Positions 1-8,153 of a DNA stretch of 64,000 nt are shown here, piece by piece. Each line of letters opens with the position of its first letter. The first letter of the stretch is position 1. Under the pieces are notes generated by a model. It did no database searches, had not been told where the DNA came from, and worked only from the letters and a program-made list of their open reading frames with translations. The stretch is from Elusimicrobiota bacterium (GTDB lineage Bacteria; Elusimicrobiota; Elusimicrobia; UBA1565; JACRDR01), in the NCBI GenBank assembly GCA_016194745.1, contig JACQBA010000012.1, positions 360,041 to 424,040 of the forward strand, written 5' to 3'. The position numbers and the translations under genes are program-made.

Positions 1-274
1 AGCCGATCTCGATAGCCCGGATATTTCCTTTCTTCGCGGCTTTGAAAAGGGCCTTATCCAAATCGATAATCTCTCTGGCGTAGCGTCTCCGGCGCTCCTC
101 TTTGATCCAGGCCCAATCAACCCCCTTCTCCCATCGCCAGATGGTCTTGCGATCAACGCCTAGCTCCTTGGCGATTTCCTCCCGGTTCATCGTGTCGCCT
201 GCCGGGTTAAGCAGGAATTCTAGGTAGCGATCCTTGCCTGTGAGGGGCGCGGCTTCGGTATCGGCCTCGTTCAT
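1..274 (-). CDS. Phage HTH protein, terminase small subunit-like (5' part only; runs off the window)
   Basis: Not in a long complete frame because it runs off the left edge; reading the minus strand from the ATG at 274 gives 91 codons without a stop. Residues about 31-50 form a helix-turn-helix (REEIAKELGVDRKTIWRWEK) of the type found in phage terminase small subunits and phBC6A51-like proteins, followed by a basic helix. Terminase small subunits bind the packaging start site and recruit the large subunit. The start overlaps the stop of the 531-residue upstream gene as ATGA, so the two are translationally coupled. The large subunit would be expected just beyond the left edge. A transposase-type or regulatory HTH protein is the alternative. 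Confidence 0.5.
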   Translation of the reverse strand, partial: MNEADTEAAPLTGKDRYLEFLLNPAGDTMNREEIAKELGVDRKTIWRWEKGVDWAWIKEERRRRYAREIIDLDKALFKAAKKGNIRAIEIG

Positions 275-1866
275 GGCGTCCTCTGGCTGTTGTAGTAGGG
301 CGCGAGTGCTTCTCTGCCCGCCTGTCCTCCAAGGATGTTCAACGGCCCCGCTGGGATCCTCGGGAGACTCGTAGCGGCTTTGTATCCATAGGCGTAGGCG
401 CGGGGGGAAAACGCGGGCGCGACTCCGTAGGCGAGGAGAGAAAGGGGATTCGTGAGTGCTGCCGTCCCGGCTTTCACGGCTCCGAATCCAAGCCCAGCAC
501 TAAAGCCTGTTGCTGGAAGCGAACGCATGAGCGGGGAGAGGTCCCCGGCCGCGGTGAAGGCTCGAGCGTTCGCGACCTCTCCGGCAACCTCGGGGAGCTG
601 CGCCCCGACTGACTCAATGGCCCGCTTCTGTAGAGTGCTGTTCGGATTGGCAAACACTCTGCGGACGTAGCCAATCAGGTCGTTTGCGTTAGTCATCTTC
701 GACGCTTCGGATTCAATGTCCTTTGCCTGGGCCCATGCGCTGTTGATTCCCGCAATCGGTCGAAGACTCGGAGTCTCGTTGATGAATCCCGAAACCATGC
801 CTTTGACGCTCTGCAAAGCAGCGCCCAGAGTCGTGCCCTTGTGATCGCGGATATATCCGTTCAGGTCCTTTTGGAATTCGTAAATCTGCGTCGGGGTTGC
901 GTCGGAGTAGCGATATTTCTCCAGTCGGTCGAGAATCCTGGTCTGAAAGAACTTCGCTTCGAGCGTGTCCGCGTTTCTCTCGGGATTCAGGTAGCCGAAA
1001 TTCTGATTGATCTCCTCGCGGATCTGCGGCACGAGTCTTTCGGTGCTGACGCGGACGGGCTCGCGGGAGTTCTGGGATAGATTCTTAACCCCGGCTCGAT
1101 AGACGTTCTCTAGCTCATGGGTCGAATTGCTAACTGCAGTCCTGAGTCCGTTGGCGATGTCGTCTGCGGTTTCCGGTCCCTTCCCGACATAGCTTAGGAC
1201 GCGATCAACGTTGTCCTTGAAGTATTGCCATGACGCTTCGGGGATTCCTCCGAAGGCTCTGGAGGTCGCGAGGTAGTTGTAGATCGGTGGGATTACGGCC
1301 CGTCCGGCTTTGACGGCTCCCCCCAAGACGCCTACGCCCTTCGCGGTCGCGATTCCTTCGGCCTTCGCTTGGTTGAAGGCGTCCGAAGGGCTGACCATCG
1401 GAGCGCCGGAGCCTAAGAGCGATCCGGCATTTTGAAAACCAGTTTGAGCAAGTCTCCCGACTCCGGCCGCAAGCCCCGTCCCGCCTGCCTCGATCCCAAG
1501 ACCTAAGACCGGTCCGGCGTATGGGGCTAGCGCCGCGGCCCCGCTGGCGGCAAGCGTTGCGGGCTGGGCGGCGATGGTCGCGGCCATCGGCCCAGCGTTC
1601 TGCCCCAGGTAGTCTCCGGCCCGTTCGCCCAGGCTCTGCGGCTGGCGTTGAGGCATTCCCATGAAGGCGGGGCCTGAGCGCTCACCGACTCGCATCACTT
1701 CTGCCGATGCTCTAAAAGGCGCGGCGATGGCAGAGAATCCGCTTTCGAGTAGTCCCGGCGCGTCCTGTGGTGCCTGAGAAGGGGAATCGTGTAGCCGTTC
1801 GCCCAAATCGCTGAGGTCGTGGGGATTGTCCTTTGTGGCCCCGATGTCGGAGAGGTCGTATTTCAC
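271..1866 (-). CDS. Prophage protein of unknown function, possible internal virion/DNA-ejection protein (531 aa)
   Basis: GTG start at 1866 overlaps the stop of the preceding gene as GTGA. I recognise no named family. The protein is alanine/glycine-rich: residues about 85-190 are mostly small hydrophobic residues with glycine-zipper character, residues about 210-400 are charged and helical, and residues about 450-510 are again hydrophobic. This layout, with three such proteins in a row (the two upstream ones are Gln- and Gly-rich), resembles DNA-ejection or internal virion proteins of podovirus-like phages, which form a conduit through the host envelope. That role is inferred from composition and context only. 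Located between a Gln-rich protein and the terminase-like gene. Confidence 0.4.
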   Translation of the reverse strand: MKYDLSDIGATKDNPHDLSDLGERLHDSPSQAPQDAPGLLESGFSAIAAPFRASAEVMRVGERSGPAFMGMPQRQPQSLGERAGDYLGQNAGPMAATIAAQPATLAASGAAALAPYAGPVLGLGIEAGGTGLAAGVGRLAQTGFQNAGSLLGSGAPMVSPSDAFNQAKAEGIATAKGVGVLGGAVKAGRAVIPPIYNYLATSRAFGGIPEASWQYFKDNVDRVLSYVGKGPETADDIANGLRTAVSNSTHELENVYRAGVKNLSQNSREPVRVSTERLVPQIREEINQNFGYLNPERNADTLEAKFFQTRILDRLEKYRYSDATPTQIYEFQKDLNGYIRDHKGTTLGAALQSVKGMVSGFINETPSLRPIAGINSAWAQAKDIESEASKMTNANDLIGYVRRVFANPNSTLQKRAIESVGAQLPEVAGEVANARAFTAAGDLSPLMRSLPATGFSAGLGFGAVKAGTAALTNPLSLLAYGVAPAFSPRAYAYGYKAATSLPRIPAGPLNILGGQAGREALAPYYNSQRTP

Positions 1867-2975
1867 TGGATCCTCCGAGCCCCGCGCTTGAGAGCTTCAT
1901 TTACCTTGTTCGCCGGAACGCTCCACTTGCTGCCGTCGGGCATTTGGACGCGGACCTCACTGCCTGGCTGGCTCTGTCTCTGATACTGCGACGGGACCCG
2001 CGCTCCCTCCTGCTTGAGGTTCGCAATTGCCAGCTCGCGTGATCTCGCCTTCTGTGCCATCACGTCTTTGGAATCTCCCGGTGAGGGAAAATACTGCTTT
2101 CCGTAATTGCTCCATTCGGATTCAGTGACTGCTGCTCCCGATTCTCTGCGAAGAATGGCGTTGATGAACTGTCGTCTGGATTGATTCATGCCTTGGATCT
2201 TTTCCGACTGCATCACATTCGGCAGCATGGATTGCAGGCCCGTCTCCAAAGAGCCGGGGTTAGCTCCCGACATCTCTAGTTGCGCGAGCATGTCATGCGC
2301 CTGCTGCGCCTTGTCTGCAAACCCTCGGGCCGCCTGCTCCGACTGCGCGGGGGTTCTGTCCGGGATCGGCGTATAGTGCGGGCCCGTGGGCGATGGGGTG
2401 ATCAGATACGGAATCCCGTCAATGACTTCCCTTCGCGGCCCCTGCCGCATTGCGTCCGCCTGGGCGTTGAGTTGATTGGCTTGCGCCTCTTTCTCGCGCA
2501 CTGTGGCGACCTGGCCAGCCATTCCCAACTGCGCTTGCTGCATGTGCATCCCGACCGCCTGCCGGAGATATCCAACGCCCGGATGCTCCTGAGCGGGAGA
2601 GTTCTGGATCTGGCCGTCTTGGGGTTGTAGCGCCATCGGAAAGGGCTGCTGAGCCTGCGGGGGAGTCATCATGTTTGGATTGGGCTGAAGATTGAATGAT
2701 GGCTGGGGCGCTTGCTGATAGGGAGCGGGCTGTAGAGCTTGGGACATATGCTCATTGATGAACTGCGGAGTGAGGCCCTGATTTTGGAGGGCGAAACTCG
2801 CCTCTGCGGCCTGGTTGTTGAACCGCTGGCCCCTCAACTGCTCTGCCTGTAGAGCCATCTGACTCTCTTGCATCTTCATCCGGTGATAGTCGCTGAATAT
2901 CGATTCGATGCCGGACGCGATGTCTGGATACTGCTGCGGCTGAGCGAAATTAGGCGGCTGGAATTTTAGTCCCAT
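1863..2975 (-). CDS. Prophage Gln-rich structural-type protein (370 aa)
   Basis: ATG at 2975. Strikingly rich in Gln, Pro and Met between residues about 40 and 190 (many QQ, PQ and NPN runs), then a more ordered C-terminal half with a coiled-coil-like helix (about 215-300). The last residues overlap the next gene by four bases. Low-complexity Gln-rich proteins near ejection-protein genes are common in podovirus-like phages, where they are virion components. I cannot assign a family; virion or ejection protein is an inference from composition and position. Confidence 0.4.
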   Translation of the reverse strand: MGLKFQPPNFAQPQQYPDIASGIESIFSDYHRMKMQESQMALQAEQLRGQRFNNQAAEASFALQNQGLTPQFINEHMSQALQPAPYQQAPQPSFNLQPNPNMMTPPQAQQPFPMALQPQDGQIQNSPAQEHPGVGYLRQAVGMHMQQAQLGMAGQVATVREKEAQANQLNAQADAMRQGPRREVIDGIPYLITPSPTGPHYTPIPDRTPAQSEQAARGFADKAQQAHDMLAQLEMSGANPGSLETGLQSMLPNVMQSEKIQGMNQSRRQFINAILRRESGAAVTESEWSNYGKQYFPSPGDSKDVMAQKARSRELAIANLKQEGARVPSQYQRQSQPGSEVRVQMPDGSKWSVPANKVNEALKRGARRIQ

Positions 2976-2983
2976 GGTTTCTC

Positions 2984-3649
2984 CTAGAAACTGCCGAATG
3001 ACTGCCCTACCTTACTGCCGATGCTGGCTCCAAGGCCCATCGCCATCGGTCCCCCGGGCATTCCGATCAATCCGCCCGCTACCGCTCCGCCAAGCCCAAC
3101 GAGTGCGCCCGTTCTGTTTCTTCGGCTCGCCGCGTTCAGATAGCCGTTGTAGTCGTTCTGCATCCGGTAGTAATCCTCAATGTCCCAGGCGCGTTGGCGG
3201 GCTTCATCTTTAAGACCGTAAGCCCGAGAGAGGACGCTATCACCGATGCCGGAATACTGATTGTTCAATCCCCGTTGCCCCTGCCCGTAGAATTCGGCAA
3301 GACTCGGGGCCTGCTGTGCGGCCAGCTGTTGACCAGCCTGAAGAATTGAGTTGCCCTGTCCGCTGCTCCACTGCCGTCCGGACTGGGCGAACTGTGCGTT
3401 CGCGGTGTCGGCAGCTTGGGAAAGGAACCGCTGATTGGCCTGGGTCAGGATATCGCCGTATTGCGTCTGCTGCTGAGATAGGCGAGACTGGGTAGCCTCC
3501 GGCGAACCTTGCAGAAATTGTCCTAGCTCGAAGGCGGAAAGGTGTCCCGCGTCGAAATAGGGCTGAAGGAAGGAATGCTCCTCGTTCGTGCCGGCGCGGC
3601 TGAGCATCCGTTGAAAGAGTTGGTCGATTTGGTTTCGGTCGTAGGCCAT
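2984..3649 (-). CDS. Prophage Gln-rich protein with glycine-zipper C terminus, possible ejection protein (221 aa)
   Basis: ATG at 3649 with a GGAGAAC ribosome site just upstream. Residues about 55-135 are Gln/Ala/Ser-rich and helical; the C terminus (about 181-215) is a Gly/Ala/Met-rich hydrophobic stretch (VGLGGAVAGGLIGMPGG) typical of a glycine zipper or membrane-inserting segment. Small proteins of this kind, just ahead of larger partners, occur as the first of the internal virion protein set (compare T7 gp14 in size and membrane propensity). Function inferred, not recognised by motif. Confidence 0.4.
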   Translation of the reverse strand: MAYDRNQIDQLFQRMLSRAGTNEEHSFLQPYFDAGHLSAFELGQFLQGSPEATQSRLSQQQTQYGDILTQANQRFLSQAADTANAQFAQSGRQWSSGQGNSILQAGQQLAAQQAPSLAEFYGQGQRGLNNQYSGIGDSVLSRAYGLKDEARQRAWDIEDYYRMQNDYNGYLNAASRRNRTGALVGLGGAVAGGLIGMPGGPMAMGLGASIGSKVGQSFGSF

Positions 3650-3658
3650 ATGTTCTCC

Positions 3659-3967
3659 TTAGGACAGGTTGATGTTCATTTCGAATCTGACTTTATGCCG
3701 CCATCGTGCAGCCTCTGGGTGCTGTTCCAAAATGCCCTCGAGCTGCGAACCTCTTAAGACTCCGGCTGAAAGGGCGCGGTCGATACCATCGAAGTCATCT
3801 TGCGTCGGCAATCGCCCCAAGTGCTTCAAGAACAGGTTGGCGATGTAGCCTCGCACGATATTGAAGATCGCGGCGGGCGTTGCTTCGCTCCACTTCTCAG
3901 ACTCCACCGCGGCGCGGTCAGATGGATTGAGCGTGCGTTCTACGTTTTGGAATGTTTCAAACTTCAT
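3659..3967 (-). CDS. Prophage hypothetical protein (102 aa)
   Basis: I place the start at the ATG at 3967 rather than 63 bases further upstream, because this gives a four-base ATGA overlap with the preceding gene and a normal-looking N terminus (MKFETFQNVERT). The protein is soluble, mixed alpha-helical and without recognisable catalytic motif. The middle (SEATPAAIFNIVRGYIANLF) looks like an amphipathic helix. It sits between the replication module and the presumed virion genes. Function unknown. Confidence 0.5.
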   Translation of the reverse strand: MKFETFQNVERTLNPSDRAAVESEKWSEATPAAIFNIVRGYIANLFLKHLGRLPTQDDFDGIDRALSAGVLRGSQLEGILEQHPEAARWRHKVRFEMNINLS

Positions 3968-4245
3968 GCTGGCCTCTGGGCCTGGATGATGGCCGCAACG
4001 TCTTTGATCTGTCCGGGGTTGAACACGCAAACGGCTTCAAGGTCGCCGCGTTGGACAACCTTGAGCCCGAGCGTTACCAGCTTTCGGAGCGCGACCGGCG
4101 ACTGAACGAGAACAGCGAGCGACCCGTTGCGCCCGTGCGGATAGATCGCCCCGTACTCTCCTGGAATCTCGAGACTCCACGGCGCATCGCCGGTCCCGTC
4201 GTCGCGGACGCGATAGCGATTAGCGAAGGCGCGTAGATCGGTCAT
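3964..4245 (-). CDS. Prophage hypothetical protein (93 aa)
   Basis: ATG at 4245 overlaps the stop of the helicase gene as ATGA, and its own stop overlaps the next gene in the same way, so it belongs to one translationally coupled operon. The sequence suggests a small alpha/beta protein (MTDLRAFANRYRVRDDGTGD at the start, a hydrophobic strand around LKVV, an acidic middle). It has no motif I can name. A small DNA-metabolism accessory protein is possible from its place directly after dnaB, but this is only context. Confidence 0.45.
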   Translation of the reverse strand: MTDLRAFANRYRVRDDGTGDAPWSLEIPGEYGAIYPHGRNGSLAVLVQSPVALRKLVTLGLKVVQRGDLEAVCVFNPGQIKDVAAIIQAQRPA

Positions 4246-5585
4246 TCGCTCTCTCTCATGTAGGCGTCGGCTGCCATTGCTTCCTTGCGGACTAGGCCAT
4301 GGCTCGGGACCTTCTTGAAGTTCGGAGCATTCTCTGGCTCCATCTCTCCGAAGTCCACCAATTCGCGATTGAGAGCGAAGCTGACGGCCCCGGTGAATCC
4401 GTGCCGGTTCTTCTCGAGGTGCCCGACGATCTCAGTAACGGGAGCCATCGTGTCCTTGGTCTTTCGGCTGAGTAAAAGCACCTGATCTGCCTCCGCCTCA
4501 ATTGCGCCCCCATCCCTCAGATCTGATAATTTCGGAGTGCCGCCGTCGTCGCGGTCTACGATTCGGTTCATTTGGCAGCCCAAGAAAATGACCACCTTCG
4601 ATTCAATCGCTATAGTCTTGAGGCCCGTCATGAATGCGTCGATTTCGCGGGTCGTGTTCTCGGCCCTGGGCTTGGCGAAGCGTTGAAGGTAGTCGCAAAT
4701 CACAACGTCCGGCTTGACGCGAGCGATAGCAGCTCTAACGTCTCCGAGGTCCGGGCGGGCCTTGTCGATAACATGGATCTTCAGTTTCCCATGAATTCCG
4801 GCGCACGCCTCCGTCAGTCGCTGCCGATCATCCCCGGCGATTGAACCTTTGCGGAACTTCCACGCGGAGACTCCAGCCATTGCTGGAAGAACGCGGCCGA
4901 CAAACTGCGCTGCCTGCATCTCGGTGCTGAAGATCAAGACCGAAAGCCCGCGCTCTGCCACGTTGACGGCAACGCGTGTTAGGAACGCGGTCTTACCTCC
5001 ACCAGGGCGGGCGCTCACGGTGAAGAGATCGCCCCGCTTTAATCCCCCGAGGAGTCTGTCTAGTTCTTGGAGTCCGGTTTCAATCGTGGGCTCGCGCCCC
5101 TTGTCCATCGCGTCCAAGTAGTCCGGCAAGTTGCGCGAGAGATCAAAAATTCTCTGCCCGTCGGCTTGGCTCCGAAGGATCGCCAACTTTTGAAGTTCGG
5201 CTAGACATTCGTCGCTAGGGTCCTTGGCTAGCTCTCCGGCCAGGATTGCCATGCGGTCGGCGTAATGGGCCCGCTTCACTTGCCCGAGGTGATAGCTCAA
5301 ATGCTCTTTCTGTATCCGCGTCCGGCAGATTTCGTCAATGAAGGTCGGCCCGCCGATCTCGCCCAACTGACCGGCAGCTTTCAGGGCTTGAGTAACGCTC
5401 AACTCGTCCACGGCTCCTTGGGACTTCAGTAGCTCGAGGACCGAAGTGAACACTTCCCGGTGCCGGGAATCGCGGAACATCTCGGGAGTGAGGGCGTCCC
5501 GGATCTCGGGAGCCAGCTCGCCCCAGACCAGGCAAAGGCCCAACACGCCGCGCTCGGACTCCAGGGCTTCGGTCATGGCGATCAT
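4242..5585 (-). CDS. dnaB: Phage replicative DNA helicase, DnaB-like
   Basis: 447 residues, the usual length of DnaB. The N-terminal domain (about 1-105) is the helical hairpin that binds primase; the RecA-like motor follows. Walker A is RPGGGKT (residues 193-199), Walker B is VVICDYLQ (D298), followed by the helicase motif around CQMNRIVDRDDGG and a SDLRDGGAIEAEADQVLLL stretch typical of DnaB motif 4/5. It unwinds DNA 5' to 3' at the replication fork, driven by ATP. The start overlaps the upstream initiator gene as ATGA; a second ATG three codons in is also possible. The pairing with an initiator-like gene indicates phage-encoded replication. Confidence 0.9.
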   Translation of the reverse strand: MIAMTEALESERGVLGLCLVWGELAPEIRDALTPEMFRDSRHREVFTSVLELLKSQGAVDELSVTQALKAAGQLGEIGGPTFIDEICRTRIQKEHLSYHLGQVKRAHYADRMAILAGELAKDPSDECLAELQKLAILRSQADGQRIFDLSRNLPDYLDAMDKGREPTIETGLQELDRLLGGLKRGDLFTVSARPGGGKTAFLTRVAVNVAERGLSVLIFSTEMQAAQFVGRVLPAMAGVSAWKFRKGSIAGDDRQRLTEACAGIHGKLKIHVIDKARPDLGDVRAAIARVKPDVVICDYLQRFAKPRAENTTREIDAFMTGLKTIAIESKVVIFLGCQMNRIVDRDDGGTPKLSDLRDGGAIEAEADQVLLLSRKTKDTMAPVTEIVGHLEKNRHGFTGAVSFALNRELVDFGEMEPENAPNFKKVPSHGLVRKEAMAADAYMRESE

Positions 5586-6382
5586 GAGAGCCCCCGAGAC
5601 GCGGTAAGGGCCCGCGTTGCGGCCAGCTTGGCTTCGGTGTCATCGGCGGGTCTGCCGTTGCCTAGCGGCCTTTGGCGGGCTCCTGGGGCGTCCTGGGCAT
5701 TGCAGAGCCAGCGATTGAGAAAGGCGGGGACTCCCTTCGCTGTCTTGCGCTTCGTTGGGTTGTCCCGGCACCACTGCGCGGCCTTCCTGCACTCTGCTTC
5801 GACGTTCACGGCGGGATAGGCCTGCTCGTACTCGCGGACTTTGGCCGTTGTTAGGGGCCAGTCTTTCGTTCCGTTGCCTACGCATGGGACGGTCAGCAAA
5901 GGCGGCTCCGTGGCCTCAGGCTGTTGGAGGCTCGGAGCTGTCCTTTGGTTGGTAGGGTTGTGTACGGTACGGTCTAAGGTGGAATTTCCCGGACAGTCCT
6001 TGGACGGTCCACGGACAGCCTTAGGTTGCTGTGCCGCACGCTCCGCACGCTTCCGTTCTCGATCCCGCATGAGGCGGCCTGCATAGTCTGCCCAAGCATG
6101 GATTTGGCCCGACGGCTCGACAAATCCCGACTCCCCGTTAGGCCCCGTTTCAGTGAGCGCATTCCAGAGCTTGTCCGATTGGTTCTCTGGATAGTCCATT
6201 TCCTGCGCGACATCGCGGCGGTCGAGCCCGCTTAGATCGCCCGATTCGGCATGGTCGAGGGCGTACCACCAAAGTTCATGGAGCATCCCAATCGCCTGCG
6301 GTCTGGACAGTCCAAGGACGCGGCAAAAGCGCTTGAGCTTCGGATCTGATTTGAGGCGCTGGTGAGACTCGATCCAGGCCAT
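5582..6382 (-). CDS. Phage replication initiation/helicase-loader type protein (266 aa)
   Basis: The N-terminal 110 residues (start MAWIESHQRLKSDPKL) form a winged-helix-like domain of the kind seen in phage replisome organiser and DnaT/O-like proteins: such domains open with a short 'W...H..L..hPK..RL' segment. The middle (about 115-180) is a low-complexity Pro/Thr/Gln linker, and the C terminus (about 185-240, around YEQAYPAVNVEAECRKAAQW) matches the small helical domain found at the end of phage replication proteins. It lies directly before dnaB with a four-base overlap, the usual initiator/loader plus helicase arrangement. Start ATG at 6382 shares a base with the previous stop (TGATG). 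Confidence 0.6.
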   Translation of the reverse strand: MAWIESHQRLKSDPKLKRFCRVLGLSRPQAIGMLHELWWYALDHAESGDLSGLDRRDVAQEMDYPENQSDKLWNALTETGPNGESGFVEPSGQIHAWADYAGRLMRDRERKRAERAAQQPKAVRGPSKDCPGNSTLDRTVHNPTNQRTAPSLQQPEATEPPLLTVPCVGNGTKDWPLTTAKVREYEQAYPAVNVEAECRKAAQWCRDNPTKRKTAKGVPAFLNRWLCNAQDAPGARQRPLGNGRPADDTEAKLAATRALTASRGLS

Positions 6383-6549
6383 CAGCGAGCGCCCCGCTCA
6401 GCGATCATTTCCGTGATTACCTGCGGCCATGACGCGGGGATGCTTCTCCGCATCTGGCTCTCGATCCTTAGATTATCCGCGTGGAGCGTTGCGAACATCT
6501 CCCGGTGCGACGACTTGATTTCGTTCAGCACTTCGGTTATTCTCTTCAT
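6382..6549 (-). CDS. Small prophage protein (55 aa)
   Basis: I choose the ATG at 6549, which is preceded by a clear ribosome site (GAGGA, 6 bases upstream); a longer frame exists but would run through the hairpin and the previous gene. The product is short, charged and predicted all-helical (MKRITEVLNEIKSSHREMFA), with no recognised family. It lies between the excisionase-like gene and the replication initiator, with TGATG coupling to the latter. Role unknown; a regulator of early genes is conceivable from position. Confidence 0.5.
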   Translation of the reverse strand: MKRITEVLNEIKSSHREMFATLHADNLRIESQMRRSIPASWPQVITEMIAERGAR

Positions 6550-6562
6550 AGTTCCTCGTTCA

Positions 6563-6600
6563 AGCGCCCCGCGTCCGCCAAGATTTGGGGCGCTTTTTCT
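6563..6600 (+). terminator. Rho-independent-type terminator reading on the plus strand
   Basis: Perfect 8-bp arms AGCGCCCC (6563-6570) and GGGGCGCT (6587-6594) with a 16-base loop, followed by a T run (6594-6598). It terminates rightward plus-strand transcripts, although all genes here are on the minus strand. On the minus strand the same hairpin lies between the excisionase-like stop codon and the next ribosome site, without a U run. Confidence 0.6.
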
Positions 6601-6778
6601 ATTTGGCTTTCTGCATGGCGGCCCTAAGCCGAACAACTTCACTCTCGGGGTAGAGTCGCCAGCCTCCGACGGTACGAAAGGATTTGATTTTTCCCTGTTC
6701 AGCCCAGAGCGCTAGAGTGCGGGAGCAAACGCCGATCTGCCGCGCTGCGACTGAGGCAAGACAACCGATTTCGGTCAT
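6599..6778 (-). CDS. Excisionase-like / MerR-type HTH protein (59 aa)
   Basis: Too short for routine gene finding but convincing. Translation from the ATG at 6778 gives a 59-residue protein with a winged HTH of the helix_turn_helix_17 / phage excisionase type: helix-turn-helix around VAARQIGVCSRTLALWAEQG (residues 10-29), followed by the wing around FRTVGGWRLYPESEV (34-48). Such proteins bend DNA and direct the integrase toward excision, or control early genes. It is the first gene of the leftward replication operon. A -10 box six bases before the ATG suggests a leaderless message. Confidence 0.7.
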   Translation of the reverse strand: MTEIGCLASVAARQIGVCSRTLALWAEQGKIKSFRTVGGWRLYPESEVVRLRAAMQKAK

Positions 6779-6784
6779 GTCTCA

Positions 6785-6813
6785 AGTCTAAGCGATATTT
6801 CGGAACTCTTGAA
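6785..6813 (-). promoter_or_regulatory. Promoter for the early leftward prophage operon
   Basis: On the minus strand TAGACT (-10, 6785-6790) is separated by 17 bases from TTCAAG (-35-like, 6808-6813). The -10 ends six bases before the ATG of the excisionase-like gene, so the transcript would begin at or next to the start codon. The -35 match is weak. Confidence 0.45.
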
Positions 6814-6870
6814 GGCTACAAAAGCACGCTATTTTAGGAACACTCTGGCGAGCTGCGTGGAGAGGGAAGT

Positions 6871-7563
6871 CTAGCGGCGGGAAGTCGATCGCGCGGGTCG
6901 GTCGCGCCTCAGAATTTGTTTTGTGCGCAATAAGTGTTTCGCATCGTTTGGAATATCAAAAACGCTGGCCGCAATTCTCGCCACCTTATCAGGGCGGGGG
7001 GCTCCAATGAGGCTTCTAAGATATTGCCCGAGAGTGGCAATAAAATAAGTCTGGGGACTTGCGAATTTTGGCCGGTGAGCTGGGCCCTTCATACTTGACA
7101 TGCGTCGAAGAAAGAAAAATCCCAGGTGATTATTTCCGTCATGCTGCCGGCTGGCCGCTCTGAACTCTGCTTGTATTTCTTCTAACCGTTTCCGCTTTCT
7201 GTCGTTGGCCATTGTCCCGCTGATGCTGACCCGTCTAAATTTTTTCCTAATGCGCGTAGCCAGTTGCCGTCGTCGCTTATCGTCCTGTCCATGGCGTTCG
7301 GCTAGTTGGCGATTGCTGTCAAGTCGCACGCTCTTTAGAGTTCGTGTTTCCAAGCGAAGGGACTGCTTGGCAATCTCGACGATAGCGGCGAAGCTAGTGC
7401 CAGATGGAAGCTTGAGAGCTTGTTGGAGATTGCCCAAGCGTCCAATGGCGGCTCTTATCTCTGACTTTTCCTCTGCACGGAAAATGCTCTCGATTGGCCC
7501 CTTCCGATAGTCCACGAACCAACCCGCGGCCTGTAGTGATTTCTTGGTCCTTGCGATTGGCAT
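6871..7563 (-). CDS. Prophage accessory protein of unknown function (230 aa)
   Basis: ATG at 7563. A basic, Arg/Lys-rich protein without a motif I can name. Residues about 85-130 are highly charged and coiled-coil-like (QLAERHGQDDKRRRQLATRI), the segment around GNNHLGFFFLRRMSS is hydrophobic, and the C terminus is again Arg-rich. Base composition is visibly lower in GC than in the neighbours, and it lies next to a lipoprotein gene of similar composition. Together they look like accessory (moron-type) cargo rather than phage core genes. The 28-base gap to the lipoprotein gene suggests co-transcription. Confidence 0.55.
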   Translation of the reverse strand: MPIARTKKSLQAAGWFVDYRKGPIESIFRAEEKSEIRAAIGRLGNLQQALKLPSGTSFAAIVEIAKQSLRLETRTLKSVRLDSNRQLAERHGQDDKRRRQLATRIRKKFRRVSISGTMANDRKRKRLEEIQAEFRAASRQHDGNNHLGFFFLRRMSSMKGPAHRPKFASPQTYFIATLGQYLRSLIGAPRPDKVARIAASVFDIPNDAKHLLRTKQILRRDRPARSTSRR

Positions 7564-7590
7564 TGATTGCCTTTTCTAACCCAAGAACAC

Positions 7591-8091
7591 CTATCGGGCT
7601 CTTTGGAAGAATGACTTTGCCACCTGCCCTTCTTCAAACTGCAATCGCACCTTTCCGAGTAATTTGAAATTAGAGGGGTCCACTACGTTCCATTCACAAA
7701 TTTCTCGATTGGATTCTCTCTGATGGACAAAGTCCTGACCTTCCTGAATTGCCTCCAAGATGTCCTTGGGTGTGGTTTTCTTTCCTGCAAGTTCGCTGCT
7801 TAAAAAATCAAGTTCCGGGCGTGTGGCATTGCGCCCAAAATTTTTATTGAAGGACCGATTGATTTGTATCTCGGTTGGAGTGATTGCGGCGTACTCGATA
7901 CTCTCTTTTCCCAATGGCGTGCAGCTATTCGGATTGCCCAGACGCAATAGCAAGTCATCCTTTCGTAGTCCGACGGATCTGCTCACGTTTCTTTCCAGCA
8001 CATCCAATTGGTCCGCGTTTGCTTTGCTTGCCGGATTGATCGCGCAACCGGAAGCTAGCGCAACCCAGAAAATCAAATCCAATCTCCTCAT
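7591..8091 (-). CDS. Prophage-borne lipoprotein, possibly BamE/SmpA-like (166 aa)
   Basis: I start at the ATG at 8091 because it has a good ribosome site (TTGGAGA) and yields a lipoprotein signal: MRRLDLIFWVALASGC, with lipobox ASGC and Cys16 as the lipidated residue. The mature part includes GLRKDDLLLRLGNPNSCTPL, which resembles the core of BamE/SmpA-type domains (G-x-x-x-D/E-v-x-x-x-L-G-x-P). It is predicted to sit in the outer or inner membrane facing the periplasm. In a prophage a constitutively expressed lipoprotein could act in superinfection exclusion or host envelope change; that is inference. It has visibly low GC, like the downstream gene. Confidence 0.65.
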   Translation of the reverse strand: MRRLDLIFWVALASGCAINPASKANADQLDVLERNVSRSVGLRKDDLLLRLGNPNSCTPLGKESIEYAAITPTEIQINRSFNKNFGRNATRPELDFLSSELAGKKTTPKDILEAIQEGQDFVHQRESNREICEWNVVDPSNFKLLGKVRLQFEEGQVAKSFFQRAR

Positions 8092-8100
8092 TAAGTCTCC

Positions 8101-8134
8101 AAAAAATGAAGCCGTCCTTCTAGCGGAGGACGGC
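8101..8134 (-). terminator. Rho-independent terminator after the zinc-ribbon gene
   Basis: Arms GCCGTCCT (8111-8118) and AGGACGGC (8127-8134) are perfectly complementary with an 8-base loop. On the minus strand they are followed by TTCATTTTTT. It ends the transcript of the gene at 8154-8540 just before the lipoprotein gene. Confidence 0.75.
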
Positions 8135-8153
8135 CTTCGTCGCGTGAGCGGCT

